NCBI GenBank assembly: GCA_024226515.1
Contig: JAAELQ010000305.1
Location: 1-64,000 of the forward strand
Direction: 5' to 3'
Source of the DNA: a bacterium
GTDB taxonomy: Bacteria > Acidobacteriota > Polarisedimenticolia > Polarisedimenticolales > Polarisedimenticolaceae
DNA: 64,000 bases
Below, in pieces: positions 26,154-34,151 of the stretch. The notes under the pieces are model-generated. The model saw only the letters and a list, made by a program, of their open reading frames with translations. It was not told the DNA's origin and made no database searches. Within the stretch, counting starts at the first letter, position 1, and each line of letters begins with the position of its first letter. The position numbers and the translations under genes were made by a program.

Positions 26154-26933
26154 ATGCCGTTCCTCGCCGCGACGATCTTCGGATACACCGCCGGCATCGC
26201 GCTCGCCGCGGTGGTGTTCGTTCATCGGTCGGAGAACGCGCGTCGCCTCGCCTCCATCGTGTTTGCCGTCACCTGGCTGCTGCACCTCGGGGCGGTGGTG
26301 TCGGCCGCGCTGAGCGGCGGCGGTGTCCCGCTGCGCAACGTGTCCGGCTACCTGCTGGTCCTGGGCTTCGTCGTCCTGACGCTGCATCTCTATCTGTGGT
26401 TCCGCCATCGGTTCGACGTCGCGGGGATCGTGCTGCCTCCGATCTCGGCGCTGGCCGCGTTCGGCGCCTTGCAACTGCCCGCGGACAACCGTGGCTCGGT
26501 CGAGCTGTCCGGCGGCTGGTTCCTGTTTCACACGGTGGTCTCCACGATCGGCATGGCGACGCTGTGCGTCGCGTTCGCGATGGCGCTGGTCTATCTGTTG
26601 CAGGACCGTGCGCTGAAGGCGCGCCAGACGTTGAGATTGCTCGAACGCTTCCCGGCGCTCGAGAAGTGCGACCGCATCGGGCTGCAGGCGCTGGTGCTCG
26701 GGTTCCTGTTGCTGACGATCGGCATCGGGACCGGTCTGATGATGAACGCCGCGGCGCACGGGACGCTGTGGGTCCCCGGCATCAAGCAGATCGCGCCGGT
26801 GCTGGCATGGGGTGTCTTCGGCTGCGTTCTGTTCGCGCGTCTCGCGCTCGGGGTGCGCGGAAGGCGCTCGGCGTACCTGACGATCACGGGCTTCGCCCTG
26901 GGCCTGTTGACCCTGCTCGGAATGACGGTGTGA
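26154..26933 (+). CDS. HemX/CcsA-type cytochrome c assembly-family membrane protein
   Basis: Polytopic membrane protein of 259 residues with about eight helices, related to the CcsA/HemX branch of the cytochrome c assembly family. In Bacillus, HemX sits before hemA and lowers HemA level; here too it precedes hemA, by 1 bp. Visible family features are GYLLVLGFVVLTLHLYLW in the first half and the LFHTVVSTIGMATLCVAFAMALVYLLQDR region with a conserved His in a helix, followed by LGFLLLTIGIGTG and a WG..W-like segment (LAWGVFG). Start ATG 26154 is chosen over GTG 26136, which falls before the -10 box. Role as haem-biosynthesis regulator or haem transporter is inference. Confidence 0.8.
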   Translation: MPFLAATIFGYTAGIALAAVVFVHRSENARRLASIVFAVTWLLHLGAVVSAALSGGGVPLRNVSGYLLVLGFVVLTLHLYLWFRHRFDVAGIVLPPISALAAFGALQLPADNRGSVELSGGWFLFHTVVSTIGMATLCVAFAMALVYLLQDRALKARQTLRLLERFPALEKCDRIGLQALVLGFLLLTIGIGTGLMMNAAAHGTLWVPGIKQIAPVLAWGVFGCVLFARLALGVRGRRSAYLTITGFALGLLTLLGMTV

Positions 26934-26934
26934 C

Positions 26935-28293
26935 GTGCTGATCCTCATCGGCACGAATCACCGCAGTGCGCCGGTGGCACTGCGCGAGCGAATGGCTTTC
27001 GCCCAGCGCGATCTGCCGGAGGTACTCGCGAGATTGACGGCGCTGCCCGAGATCGAAGAGGGGCTGGTGCTCTCGACCTGCAACCGCGTGGAGATCGTCG
27101 CGCGAAGCCGGGGCTCCGCGCGGGGCGCCGTCCAGGTGCTGCGCGAGTTCCTCTGTCGCGAGCGCGGCGTCGCGGCGGGCGAACTCGATCGCTACAGCTA
27201 CCAGTTCGCGGCCGGCGAGGTCGTCGGCCATCTGTTTCGCGTTGCGTCCAGCCTCGACTCGATGATCCTCGGCGAGCCGCAGATCCTCGGGCAGGTGAAG
27301 GAGGCGTATCGTGTGGCGCGAGAATGCGGCGCGACCGGGCCGGTGCTCGAGCGGCTGATGCAGCACGGCCTGGGGGCGGCAAAGAGGGTCCGCAACGAGA
27401 CGGGGATCGCGAAGAACGCCGTCTCCGTGGCGTACGCGGCGGTCGAGCTCGCGACGCGGATCTTCGGGGCGCTGCGCGGTAGGCGCGTGCTGCTCCTCGG
27501 CGCCGGCAAGATGTCGGACCTCGTCGCGCGTCACCTGATCGCGCGCGAGATCGAGAGCCTGACGGTCGCCAGCCGGACGTATAGCCACGCCGCGGACGCT
27601 GCCGCGCGCTTCGGCGGGACGGCGGTGCACTGGGAAGACGGCCTGGCCTCGTTGCCGGAGGTCGATATCGTCGTCAGTTGCACCGCGGCGCCGGAGGTCG
27701 TGCTGAAGAAGTCGGACGTCGCCGTTTCCTTGCGCGGGCGGCGGCGGGGACCGCTGTTCCTCATCGATATCGCCGTTCCGCGGGACATCGATCAGGCGAT
27801 CAACGAACTGGACAACGTCTACGTGTACGACATCGACGCGTTGCAAGAGGTGGTCGACGCGAACCTGGGTGGGCGCCGGGCGGAGGCCGAGAAGGCGGAG
27901 CGCATTCTCTCGCGTGAGGTGGAGAGTTTCGAGCGCTGGCGCCAGACCCAGGCGGTCGCGCCGGTGATCGTGGCGCTGCGCGAGTCGATGGGAGAGATCG
28001 GCAGGAACGAACTGGTGCGGTTCCGGCGCAAGCTCGGGCCGCTGAGCGAGACGCAGGAGCGCGCGCTGGAGGAGCTGTTGCGCGGCGTGGTGCAGAAGCT
28101 GTTGCACCGACCGATCCGCTACCTGCGCAGCTCCGTCGAGCGGCATGAGATGAAGGACGTTGCGGAGCTGTACCGGCGGATCTTCGCGCTCGGGCAGGAG
28201 GGCGGGTCCGACGCCGCGGCGAGCGAAGACGACGACGCGGCGCAGCGCGCGGCGGGGCCGCAACGCCTGCTGCGCGGCGGCAAGGACGACTGA
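26935..28293 (+). CDS. hemA: Glutamyl-tRNA reductase
   Basis: First committed step of C5-pathway haem synthesis: reduces glutamyl-tRNA to glutamate-1-semialdehyde with NADPH. 452 residues. Catalytic Cys49 is in STCNRVEI. LDSMILGEPQILGQVKEAY marks the substrate domain, LLLGAGKMSDLVARHL the NADPH Rossmann fold, and the long C-terminal helical dimerisation domain ends in a charged, low-complexity tail (Asp/Ala-rich). GTG 26935 lies one base after the hemX stop. hemX-hemA-hemC-hemD form a tight cluster; hemL and hemB are not in the window. Confidence 0.95.
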   Translation: MLILIGTNHRSAPVALRERMAFAQRDLPEVLARLTALPEIEEGLVLSTCNRVEIVARSRGSARGAVQVLREFLCRERGVAAGELDRYSYQFAAGEVVGHLFRVASSLDSMILGEPQILGQVKEAYRVARECGATGPVLERLMQHGLGAAKRVRNETGIAKNAVSVAYAAVELATRIFGALRGRRVLLLGAGKMSDLVARHLIAREIESLTVASRTYSHAADAAARFGGTAVHWEDGLASLPEVDIVVSCTAAPEVVLKKSDVAVSLRGRRRGPLFLIDIAVPRDIDQAINELDNVYVYDIDALQEVVDANLGGRRAEAEKAERILSREVESFERWRQTQAVAPVIVALRESMGEIGRNELVRFRRKLGPLSETQERALEELLRGVVQKLLHRPIRYLRSSVERHEMKDVAELYRRIFALGQEGGSDAAASEDDDAAQRAAGPQRLLRGGKDD

Positions 28294-28294
28294 G

Positions 28295-29224
28295 ATGCGC
28301 CCGTTGATCCTCGGCACGCGCGGCAGCGCACTGGCGCTGTGGCAGGCAGGTCACGTCGCCGAGAGACTGCGCGCAGCGCACCCGGGGCTGGAGCTGACCC
28401 AGCGCGTGGTGCAGACGGAGGGCGACCGGGAGACCACGCGACAGTTCGGGCCGGGCGACCGCGGGGTCTTCGTGCGCGACATCGAGCGTCGGCTGATGGC
28501 GAAGGAGATCGACCTCGCGGTGCACAGCCTCAAGGATCTGCCGACGCGGCAGCCCGACGAGCTGCTGCTCGGTGCGATCCCGCTGCGTCACGACGCGCGC
28601 GACGTCCTGCTGAGCTCCGGGGGCTGGAGCCTCGACGAACTGCCGCAGGGCAGTGTCGTCGCGACCGGCAGCCCGCGACGGCGTGCGCAGATCCTGCACC
28701 GCCGACCCGATCTCGACACGGTCCCCGTTCGCGGAAACGTCGACACGCGGGTGCGCAAGCTGAGTGAGGGCGGGTTCGACGCGCTGATGCTGGCGCTGGC
28801 GGGGATCGAGCGCCTCGGGATCGCCCGCGTTCCGGCACGACCGATCCCGCTCGAGGACTGCATCCCCGCCGTGGGCCAGGGTGCGCTGGCGATCGAGGTC
28901 CGCGCGGACGACGACGAGGTGCTCGCGCTGGTGGGGGCGCTCGATCACACGCCGAGCCGGGTTGCGGTCGCCGCGGAGCGCGCATTCCTGCGCCGCCTCG
29001 GCGGCGGTTGTTTGGCGCCCGCCGCCGCGCATGCCCGCGTCGCGGGAGAACGGGTCGAGCTGCACGCCGCGGTCGGGGACGGCGACGGGAAGGAGCTCCT
29101 CGTCGACCGCGCCTCCGGCGCCGCGGACGATGCGCAGCGGCTCGGGAGCGAGGTCGCCGAGCGCATGATCCGGAGCGGCGCCGAGCGGTTGCTGGGCGGA
29201 GCGCGCGACGATGGCGGAGCCTGA
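28295..29224 (+). CDS. hemC: Hydroxymethylbilane synthase (porphobilinogen deaminase)
   Basis: Polymerises four porphobilinogens to hydroxymethylbilane on a dipyrromethane cofactor. 309 residues. The start LILGTRGSALALWQA is typical, as is HSLKDLPT and the arginine-rich GSPRRRAQ. Cys239 in LGGGCLAP is the cofactor attachment residue. ATG 28295 is 1 bp after the hemA stop. The gene overlaps hemD by 14 bp. Confidence 0.95.
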   Translation: MRPLILGTRGSALALWQAGHVAERLRAAHPGLELTQRVVQTEGDRETTRQFGPGDRGVFVRDIERRLMAKEIDLAVHSLKDLPTRQPDELLLGAIPLRHDARDVLLSSGGWSLDELPQGSVVATGSPRRRAQILHRRPDLDTVPVRGNVDTRVRKLSEGGFDALMLALAGIERLGIARVPARPIPLEDCIPAVGQGALAIEVRADDDEVLALVGALDHTPSRVAVAAERAFLRRLGGGCLAPAAAHARVAGERVELHAAVGDGDGKELLVDRASGAADDAQRLGSEVAERMIRSGAERLLGGARDDGGA

Positions 29225-30002
29225 CGCCCTCGCCGGCCTGCGGGTGCTGCTGGCGCGGCCACCCGAACGATGCGCGGATCTGCGTCACCGGTTGACGCGA
29301 CTCGGTGCCGTGGTGGAGGCGCGCGCGACGTTCGTGCTGGAGCCCGCGCCGGACGCGGCGCCGGCCGAGGGGGCCGTCCGGCGGCTGGCCGAGTTCGACT
29401 GGGTCGTGTTCACGAGCGCGAACGGCGTGCGCTTCTTTCGCGACCGCTGCCGGGCGTGCGGCGTGCGCGACATGCCGCCCGGGCCGCGCTGGGCAGCCGT
29501 CGGCGCGACCACGGGACGCGCTCTCGTCGAAGCATTGGGAGTTTCCCCGGATCTCGTGGGCGACGCGGATGGCGCGGCGCTCGGTGCCGCGCTGGGGCCG
29601 CGGCTGACGGCGGGGGCGCGGCTGCTGTGGGTGCGACCCGAGCGGGCCGCGGAGGGCCCGCTCGCTGCGCTCGAGGGGCGCGGGGTGCAGGCCGAGGAGG
29701 TCGTGTTCTATCGCAGCGTGGCGGCGCCCGACTTGGCGCAAACGGTCGAACGGGTCGGGCGTGGCGACTTCGACGCCGCGGTCTTTGCCTCGCCGTCCGG
29801 ACTCGAGCGTCTGCTCGAGCCTCGCGCCACGCAGCGCGTGCTCGCCGCGTTGTCTCGCATGATCGTCGTGGCCATCGGACCGGTCACCTCGCGGGCTCTG
29901 GAGACGGTTGGAATCGCGCGTCACTCGGTTGCCGAGCGGCCCACCGACGACGCCGTGATCCGAGCGCTGACGGAGGGAGCGCGGCTGCGGGGGAAAGGCT
30001 GA
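29211..30002 (+). CDS. hemD: Uroporphyrinogen-III synthase
   Basis: Closes and inverts ring D of hydroxymethylbilane to give uroporphyrinogen III. 263 residues, the normal size. The family is poorly conserved, but the pattern is clear: LRVLLARPPERCADLRHRL at the start, FDWVVFTSANGVRFF near residue 65, LLWVRPERAAEGPL in the middle, VVFYRSV, FASPSGLERLLE and VAIGPVTSRALETVG near the end. Position directly after hemC, with a 14-bp overlap, supports the call. Confidence 0.9.
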   Translation: MAEPDALAGLRVLLARPPERCADLRHRLTRLGAVVEARATFVLEPAPDAAPAEGAVRRLAEFDWVVFTSANGVRFFRDRCRACGVRDMPPGPRWAAVGATTGRALVEALGVSPDLVGDADGAALGAALGPRLTAGARLLWVRPERAAEGPLAALEGRGVQAEEVVFYRSVAAPDLAQTVERVGRGDFDAAVFASPSGLERLLEPRATQRVLAALSRMIVVAIGPVTSRALETVGIARHSVAERPTDDAVIRALTEGARLRGKG

Positions 30003-30047
30003 GCCCTGTGTTACCATCCGCGATTCCGAGCCTGTAGGAGAAGCTTC

Positions 30048-31154
30048 GTGGGCGATTCCTCCGAGATCCGACAGACGCCGATACACGCGGCGCACGTCGC
30101 CGGCGGCGGGCGGATGGTGGACTTCGCGGGCTGGCACATGCCGGTGCAGTACACGGGTCTGATGCAGGAGCACGCCGCCGTGCGCAGCCGTGCGGGTCTG
30201 TTCGACGTCAGCCACATGGGCGAGATTCGCGTCGAGGGCGCGCAGGCGCTCGATCTGCTGCAGCAGATCACGTGCAACGACGTGGCGAAGCTGAAAGCGG
30301 GGCGGGCGCAGTACACCGCGCTGACGACCGCGGAGGGGACGTTCGTCGACGACCTGCTGATCTACCGCCGGGACGAGAACGCGTTTCTGCTGGTCGTCAA
30401 CGCGGCGAACACGGCGAAGGACGTCGCCTGGGTCACGCGGCACGCGGCGGAGTACGACGTCGTGGCCGAGGACGTCTCGGCGCGCTGGGCGCAGCTCGCG
30501 CTGCAGGGCCCGTTGGCGCTCGAGGTGCTGGCGCCGCTCGTCGACGCCGAGCTCGAGGGCCTGCGCTACTACGGCTTCGTGGAGGCCGAAGTCATGGGCG
30601 TGCGCAGCATCGTCTCGCGCACGGGCTACACCGGTGAGGACGGCTTCGAGATCTACGGTCCGCCGGCGCACGCCGCCGGGCTGTGGGACGAGATCCTGCG
30701 CGCCGGCAGCGAGCGCGGGGTCGTGCCGGTCGGGCTCGGCGCGCGCGACTCGCTGCGGCTCGAGGCGAAGATGGCGCTCTACGGCAACGACATCGACGAG
30801 ACGACGACGGTGCTCGAGGCGGATCTGCGCTGGATCGTCAAGCTGAAGAAGGGCGAGTTCGTCGGGCGCGACGTGCTGGCGCGCCAGGCCGAAGAAGGTC
30901 TGCGGCGCAAGCTGGTGGGTTTCGAGATGCAGGGACGCGCGATCGCGCGCCACGGCTATCGCGCGCTGAAGGACGGCGAGACGGTCGGCCGCGTGACCAG
31001 CGGAACGCACTCGCCGACGCTGAAGAAGAACATCGGACTGGCCTACCTGCCCGTCGAGCTCGGCGAGCCGGGATGCGAGTTCGACGTGGAGATTCGAGGC
31101 CGGAGCGAGGCGGCGCGCGTCGTTCCGACACCGTTCTACCGACGCGCCACATGA
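30048..31154 (+). CDS. gcvT: Glycine cleavage system T protein (aminomethyltransferase)
   Basis: Transfers the methylene group from the lipoyl arm of GcvH to tetrahydrofolate, releasing ammonia. 368 residues. Seen: VDFAGWHMPVQY and GLFDVSHMGEI at the N terminus, the Asp region QYTALTTAEGTFVDDLLIYR, RTGYTGEDGFEIY (folate site), GLGARDSLRLEAKMALYGNDI and the C-terminal barrel ending TPFYRR. Start GTG 30048 follows GGAGAAG at about 7 nt. gcvH follows after 16 bp; gcvP is not in the window. Confidence 0.95.
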   Translation: MGDSSEIRQTPIHAAHVAGGGRMVDFAGWHMPVQYTGLMQEHAAVRSRAGLFDVSHMGEIRVEGAQALDLLQQITCNDVAKLKAGRAQYTALTTAEGTFVDDLLIYRRDENAFLLVVNAANTAKDVAWVTRHAAEYDVVAEDVSARWAQLALQGPLALEVLAPLVDAELEGLRYYGFVEAEVMGVRSIVSRTGYTGEDGFEIYGPPAHAAGLWDEILRAGSERGVVPVGLGARDSLRLEAKMALYGNDIDETTTVLEADLRWIVKLKKGEFVGRDVLARQAEEGLRRKLVGFEMQGRAIARHGYRALKDGETVGRVTSGTHSPTLKKNIGLAYLPVELGEPGCEFDVEIRGRSEAARVVPTPFYRRAT

Positions 31155-31170
31155 CGTTCATGGAGTGACC

Positions 31171-31551
31171 ATGTATCCGGACGACCGTCGCTACAGCAAG
31201 GAACACGAATGGGTCAAGCTCGATGCGGATACCGGTACGATCGGCATCACCGCATTTGCGCAGGATCAACTCGGCGACATCGTCTACGTCGAGCTGCCCG
31301 AGGAGGGGCAGACGGTCAAGCGTGACGAGACCATGGGTACGATCGAATCCGTCAAGGCCGTGTCGGAGATCTACGCGCCGGTCAGCGGTACGGTGGTCGC
31401 GGTCAACCAGTCGCTGGACGAGACTCCCGAGACGCTCAACGAGGACCCGCACGACAAGGGCTGGTACTGCAAGATCAAGCTCGACGAACCCGCGGAGCTG
31501 GAGGGCCTGATGGAAGCGTCGGCCTACCAGTCACTCGTCGACAGCGAATAG
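31171..31551 (+). CDS. gcvH: Glycine cleavage system H protein
   Basis: Lipoyl carrier of the glycine cleavage complex, 126 residues from ATG 31171 (GGAG at 5-6 nt upstream; a GTG at 31165 is less well placed). Lipoylated Lys62 is in GTIESVKAVSEIY, preceded by ITAFAQDQLGDIVYVELPE, both family signatures. WYCKIKLDEPAELEGLM closes the domain. The last 21 bp overlap the convergent maf gene. Confidence 0.95.
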   Translation: MYPDDRRYSKEHEWVKLDADTGTIGITAFAQDQLGDIVYVELPEEGQTVKRDETMGTIESVKAVSEIYAPVSGTVVAVNQSLDETPETLNEDPHDKGWYCKIKLDEPAELEGLMEASAYQSLVDSE

Positions 31552-32148
31552 CAGGTCGTCGAGGCGCAGATCGAGGCGTGCGAGCCAGCCGGCGAGGCGC
31601 TCGATCGGCAGCCCGACGACGTTGAAGAACGAGCCGTGGACCTCTTCCGCGAGGGCCGCGCCCGCGCCCTGGATGCCGTACGCGCCGGCCTTGTCCATCG
31701 GCTCTCCGGTCGCCACATAGCCCTCGATCGTCGAGTCCGGATAGTCGCGAAAGCGCACGCGGGTGGTCTCGTGAAAGGAAGCGCCCCGCCCATCGTCCCC
31801 ACGCAGCACGAAGACCCCGGTGATGACCTCGTGCTCGCGTCCACGCAGGTCGCGGAGCATGGCCCGCGCGTCGTCGGCGTCGCGCGGCTTACCCATGGCT
31901 CTCCCGTCCAGCACGACCGCCGTGTCCGCCGCGAGCAGGACGTAGGGGGCCGGGCCGTGCACGACTCGCGCGGCGACGTCGCGGCCCTTCTCCTCCGCGA
32001 GTCGGCTGACGAAGTCGACCGCGGGCTCGTCGGGGCGCTCGAGCTCGACGACCGACGACGGCAGCGCCTCGGCCCGGATGCCGAGACGGCGCAGCAGTTC
32101 GAGCCGCCGCGGCGACGCCGAGGCCAGGATGAATCGCGGCGATCTCAC
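31531..32148 (-). CDS. maf: Maf-family nucleotide pyrophosphatase
   Basis: House-cleaning hydrolase for non-canonical or methylated (d)NTPs, 205 residues, cytoplasmic. Signature SASPRRLELLRRLG is at residues 10-23; AADTAVVLDG carries the conserved Asp, GKPRDADDA and the ITGV-type strand follow, then GAYGIQGAGAALAEEVHGSFFNVVGLPI, the C-terminal Maf pattern. Start ATG 32148 is taken from the family opening (RFILASASPRR). It converges on gcvH with a 21-bp overlap and is divergent from the selenocytochrome gene. Confidence 0.93.
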   Translation of the reverse strand: MRSPRFILASASPRRLELLRRLGIRAEALPSSVVELERPDEPAVDFVSRLAEEKGRDVAARVVHGPAPYVLLAADTAVVLDGRAMGKPRDADDARAMLRDLRGREHEVITGVFVLRGDDGRGASFHETTRVRFRDYPDSTIEGYVATGEPMDKAGAYGIQGAGAALAEEVHGSFFNVVGLPIERLAGWLARLDLRLDDLLFAVDE

Positions 32149-32182
32149 CGAGAGAATCTAGCAAGCCGCCGCCCGAGGTATC

Positions 32183-32188
32183 TATAAT
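32183..32188 (+). promoter_or_regulatory. -10 element upstream of the tetrahaem cytochrome gene
   Basis: A perfect TATAAT facing right, 35 bp beyond the maf start codon. Transcription would begin near 32195, giving a leader of about 107 nt to ATG 32302. The -35 region is weak. Confidence 0.45.
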
Positions 32189-32301
32189 CCGGCCGGTCGC
32201 GGGAACCGACGGGCCTTATACACGGCTTTTACTTGCCTTCCGGTCGCCGTGGACGGAAGCATTGGGGCGCAGGACCAGCGTACCCAAGGAGATGTAGCCC
32301 C

Positions 32302-33708
32302 ATGCATGGAATGCCTACCCACGGCCGGCGACAACGCGCCGTCCGCTTGTTCGTGATGCTCGCGATGTTGCTCGCGCCGGCGGCCCTGGCCGGCGGGTTG
32401 ATCCACGACGGCCCCGCGCCGGACGCGATCTTCCTCTCGACCGGTGACGTGATCGGCTACCTCGACCCCTGTGGCTGAAAGCGGAACCCCGCTGGGGGCC
32501 TGGCCCGGAGGGCCTGGGTTATCGATCAGCTTCGTGCGAAGTATCCGTCGTCCCCGATGGCGTTGTTCGACAGCGGCAACTACTCCGATCTGCCGACGGC
32601 GACGGGGGACGTGAAGACCAAGGCGCTGCTCGAGGGAATGCGGCGTCTGGGTTACCGCGTGGTGAACGTGGGCGAGCGGGACATCAAGGCCGGCCACGCG
32701 AAATTCCTCGAACGCGCGAAGGACTCGCCGCTGCCGTTCGTCTCGGCGAACATCGTGGTCAAGGGCTCGAAGAAGTCGGTGTTCGACCCGTTCACGGTGA
32801 TCGAGGCAGCCTCGACCGACGGAACGCGCAAACTGCGCATCGGCGTCATCGGCCTGGCGCGCTTCAATCCGCTGTTCTCGGCGGCCGGACCGGGCGATTC
32901 CGAGATGGTGATCGTCCACCCGAAAGAGCCGTTGGCCTCCGCGATGCAGGCGATCGGCAAGAAGAAGGTGGACCTCGTGGTCGTGCTCGCGGCGCTGCAC
33001 CGCGACGACGCGCGCCGCCTGATCGGCGAGTTCCCCGGAATCGACTACGTGATCGGGTCCTACGGCGGGCTGGTGACGACGGCTACCGAGCGCGAGGGCT
33101 CGACGTGGATCGTCTATGCCGGCAATCAGGGCAAACGCATCGCCGAGAGCCGGATGTTCCTCGGCGGCGACGGCGAGATCAAGGACCAGGTCACGCGGAT
33201 GCACGTGATGGGCACGCAGTACCCGTACGACCAGCCGATGCTCGACTTCGTGAACAGCGTGTTCAAGCGCGATACGCCGAAGGGCGCCGCGGCGAAGGTC
33301 GGCACGGCTGCCGATCCGGCGCGGGGGCCGTTCGTCGGCACGGCGGTCTGTCGCACCTGCCACGAGCAGGCGTACGAGCAGTGGAAGGGCACGGGGCACG
33401 CGCGCGCCGTCGCGACGCTGGCCCAGCAGAAGAAGTCGGGCGACGCCGCCTGCCTGACGTGCCACACTACCGGGATGGGAACCGCCGGAGGTTTCGAGTC
33501 GCTCGATGCGACGAAGGAGCTGGCCGACGTCGGCTGCGAGAGCTGCCACGGGCCGGGGCGCTCGCACGTGCTCGACGTCAAACCGGCGTACGGCAAGATG
33601 TCGGCCTCGACCTGCAGCGCGTGCCACGATCGGAAGAACAGCCCGAAGTTCGATTACTACGAGTATCTCGCCAAAGTGAAGCACACGGACCGAGCCGTCT
33701 CGCATTGA
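32302..33708 (+). CDS. Probable selenoprotein: metallophosphatase-like domain fused to a tetrahaem cytochrome c, in-frame TGA read as Sec59
   Basis: Read through one TGA (32476-32478), this is a 468-residue exported protein. ATG 32302 follows AAGGAG at 10 nt and opens a signal peptide (hydrophobic 17-31). The TGA is codon 59, in Asp-Pro-Cys57-Gly58-[TGA]-Lys-Arg-Asn-Pro-Ala-Gly-Gly-Leu-Ala-Arg-Arg. As I recall, related proteins have CGC there, so selenocysteine would replace the second Cys. No other stop occurs before 33706. Residues about 40-330 have a UshA/metallophosphatase-like layout, but metal ligands look lost (GDVIG for DxH, SGN for GD, SYGG for GHxH). Four haem sites follow: CRTCH (350), CLTCH (384), CESCH (412), CSACH (438). 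A SECIS-like hairpin starts 20 nt after the TGA. The stop overlaps ruvX (TTGA). Alternatives are a true stop, a pseudogene or a sequencing error; the selenium genes selA/B/C/D are not in the window. Confidence 0.8.
32479..32520 (+). promoter_or_regulatory. SECIS-like hairpin downstream of the in-frame TGA
   Basis: Bacterial SECIS elements lie directly 3' of the UGA. Here CC (32499-32500), a U-U mismatch, GGCCC (32502-32506), loop GGA, and GGGCC (32510-32514), U, GG (32516-32517) form a stem with 28 nt between the TGA and the loop. The loop starts with GG and the stem holds a U mismatch, as in the fdhF type. A small CCCC-GCT-GGGG hairpin (32487-32497) precedes it. Fold judged by eye. Confidence 0.55.
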
Positions 33709-34151
33709 CCGAGCGCTGCGCAGGACGCCTGCTTGCCGTCGACCTGGGACAGGTGCGCATCGGGCTCGCGCTGTCCGACCCGCTCGGCATCACCGCGCAG
33801 CCGCTCGAGACGCTCCAGGCGATCGGCCCGAAACGCGACCTACAGAACGTTGCCGAAGTGGCGCGTGAGCACGAGGCGACGACCGTGGTCGTCGGGCTGC
33901 CGCTGCTGCTCTCCGGCGAGGACGGGGAAGCCGCGCGGGGGGCGCGTGCCTTCGCGGAGGGTCTGGGGCGCAGGCTTCCGGGCGTGCGCATCGCGCTGTG
34001 GGACGAGCGCTTGACGACCGTGCAGGCCGAACGGGCGATGATCGCCGGGAATGCGCGGCGCAGCCGGCGGCGAGAGGCGATCGACGTCGTCGCCGCCGTC
34101 ATCATTCTGCAGAGCTTCCTCGACGCCGGTGCCGGCGGGGAGGGCGGGTGA
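33705..34151 (+). CDS. ruvX: RuvX/YqgF-family putative pre-16S rRNA nuclease
   Basis: RNase H-fold protein of 148 residues, the family proposed to mature the 5' end of 16S rRNA or to resolve Holliday junctions. The opening LLAVDLGQVRIGLALSD carries the first catalytic Asp; VVVGLPLLLSGEDG, LWDERLTTVQAE (Glu/Arg) and the last catalytic Asp in EAIDVVAAVIILQSFLD follow in family order. TTG 33705 overlaps the upstream cytochrome stop as TTGA. The stop overlaps mltG as GTGA, the usual ruvX-mltG pairing. Confidence 0.92.
   Translation: MTERCAGRLLAVDLGQVRIGLALSDPLGITAQPLETLQAIGPKRDLQNVAEVAREHEATTVVVGLPLLLSGEDGEAARGARAFAEGLGRRLPGVRIALWDERLTTVQAERAMIAGNARRSRRREAIDVVAAVIILQSFLDAGAGGEGG

Noticed and set aside
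32292..32297. ATG-TAG start-stop pair directly after AAGGAG
   Set aside because: No spacing between the ribosome binding site and that ATG; ATG 32302 is properly spaced.
32302..32478. Pseudogene by point mutation to TGA
   Set aside because: No other damage in 468 codons, the TGA falls at a cysteine-type position and a hairpin follows. Not excluded, only less likely.
32557..33708. Separate cytochrome gene starting at ATG 32557
   Set aside because: It would lack a signal peptide though haem attachment needs export, and the frame runs unbroken (bar one TGA) from a signal peptide at 32302.
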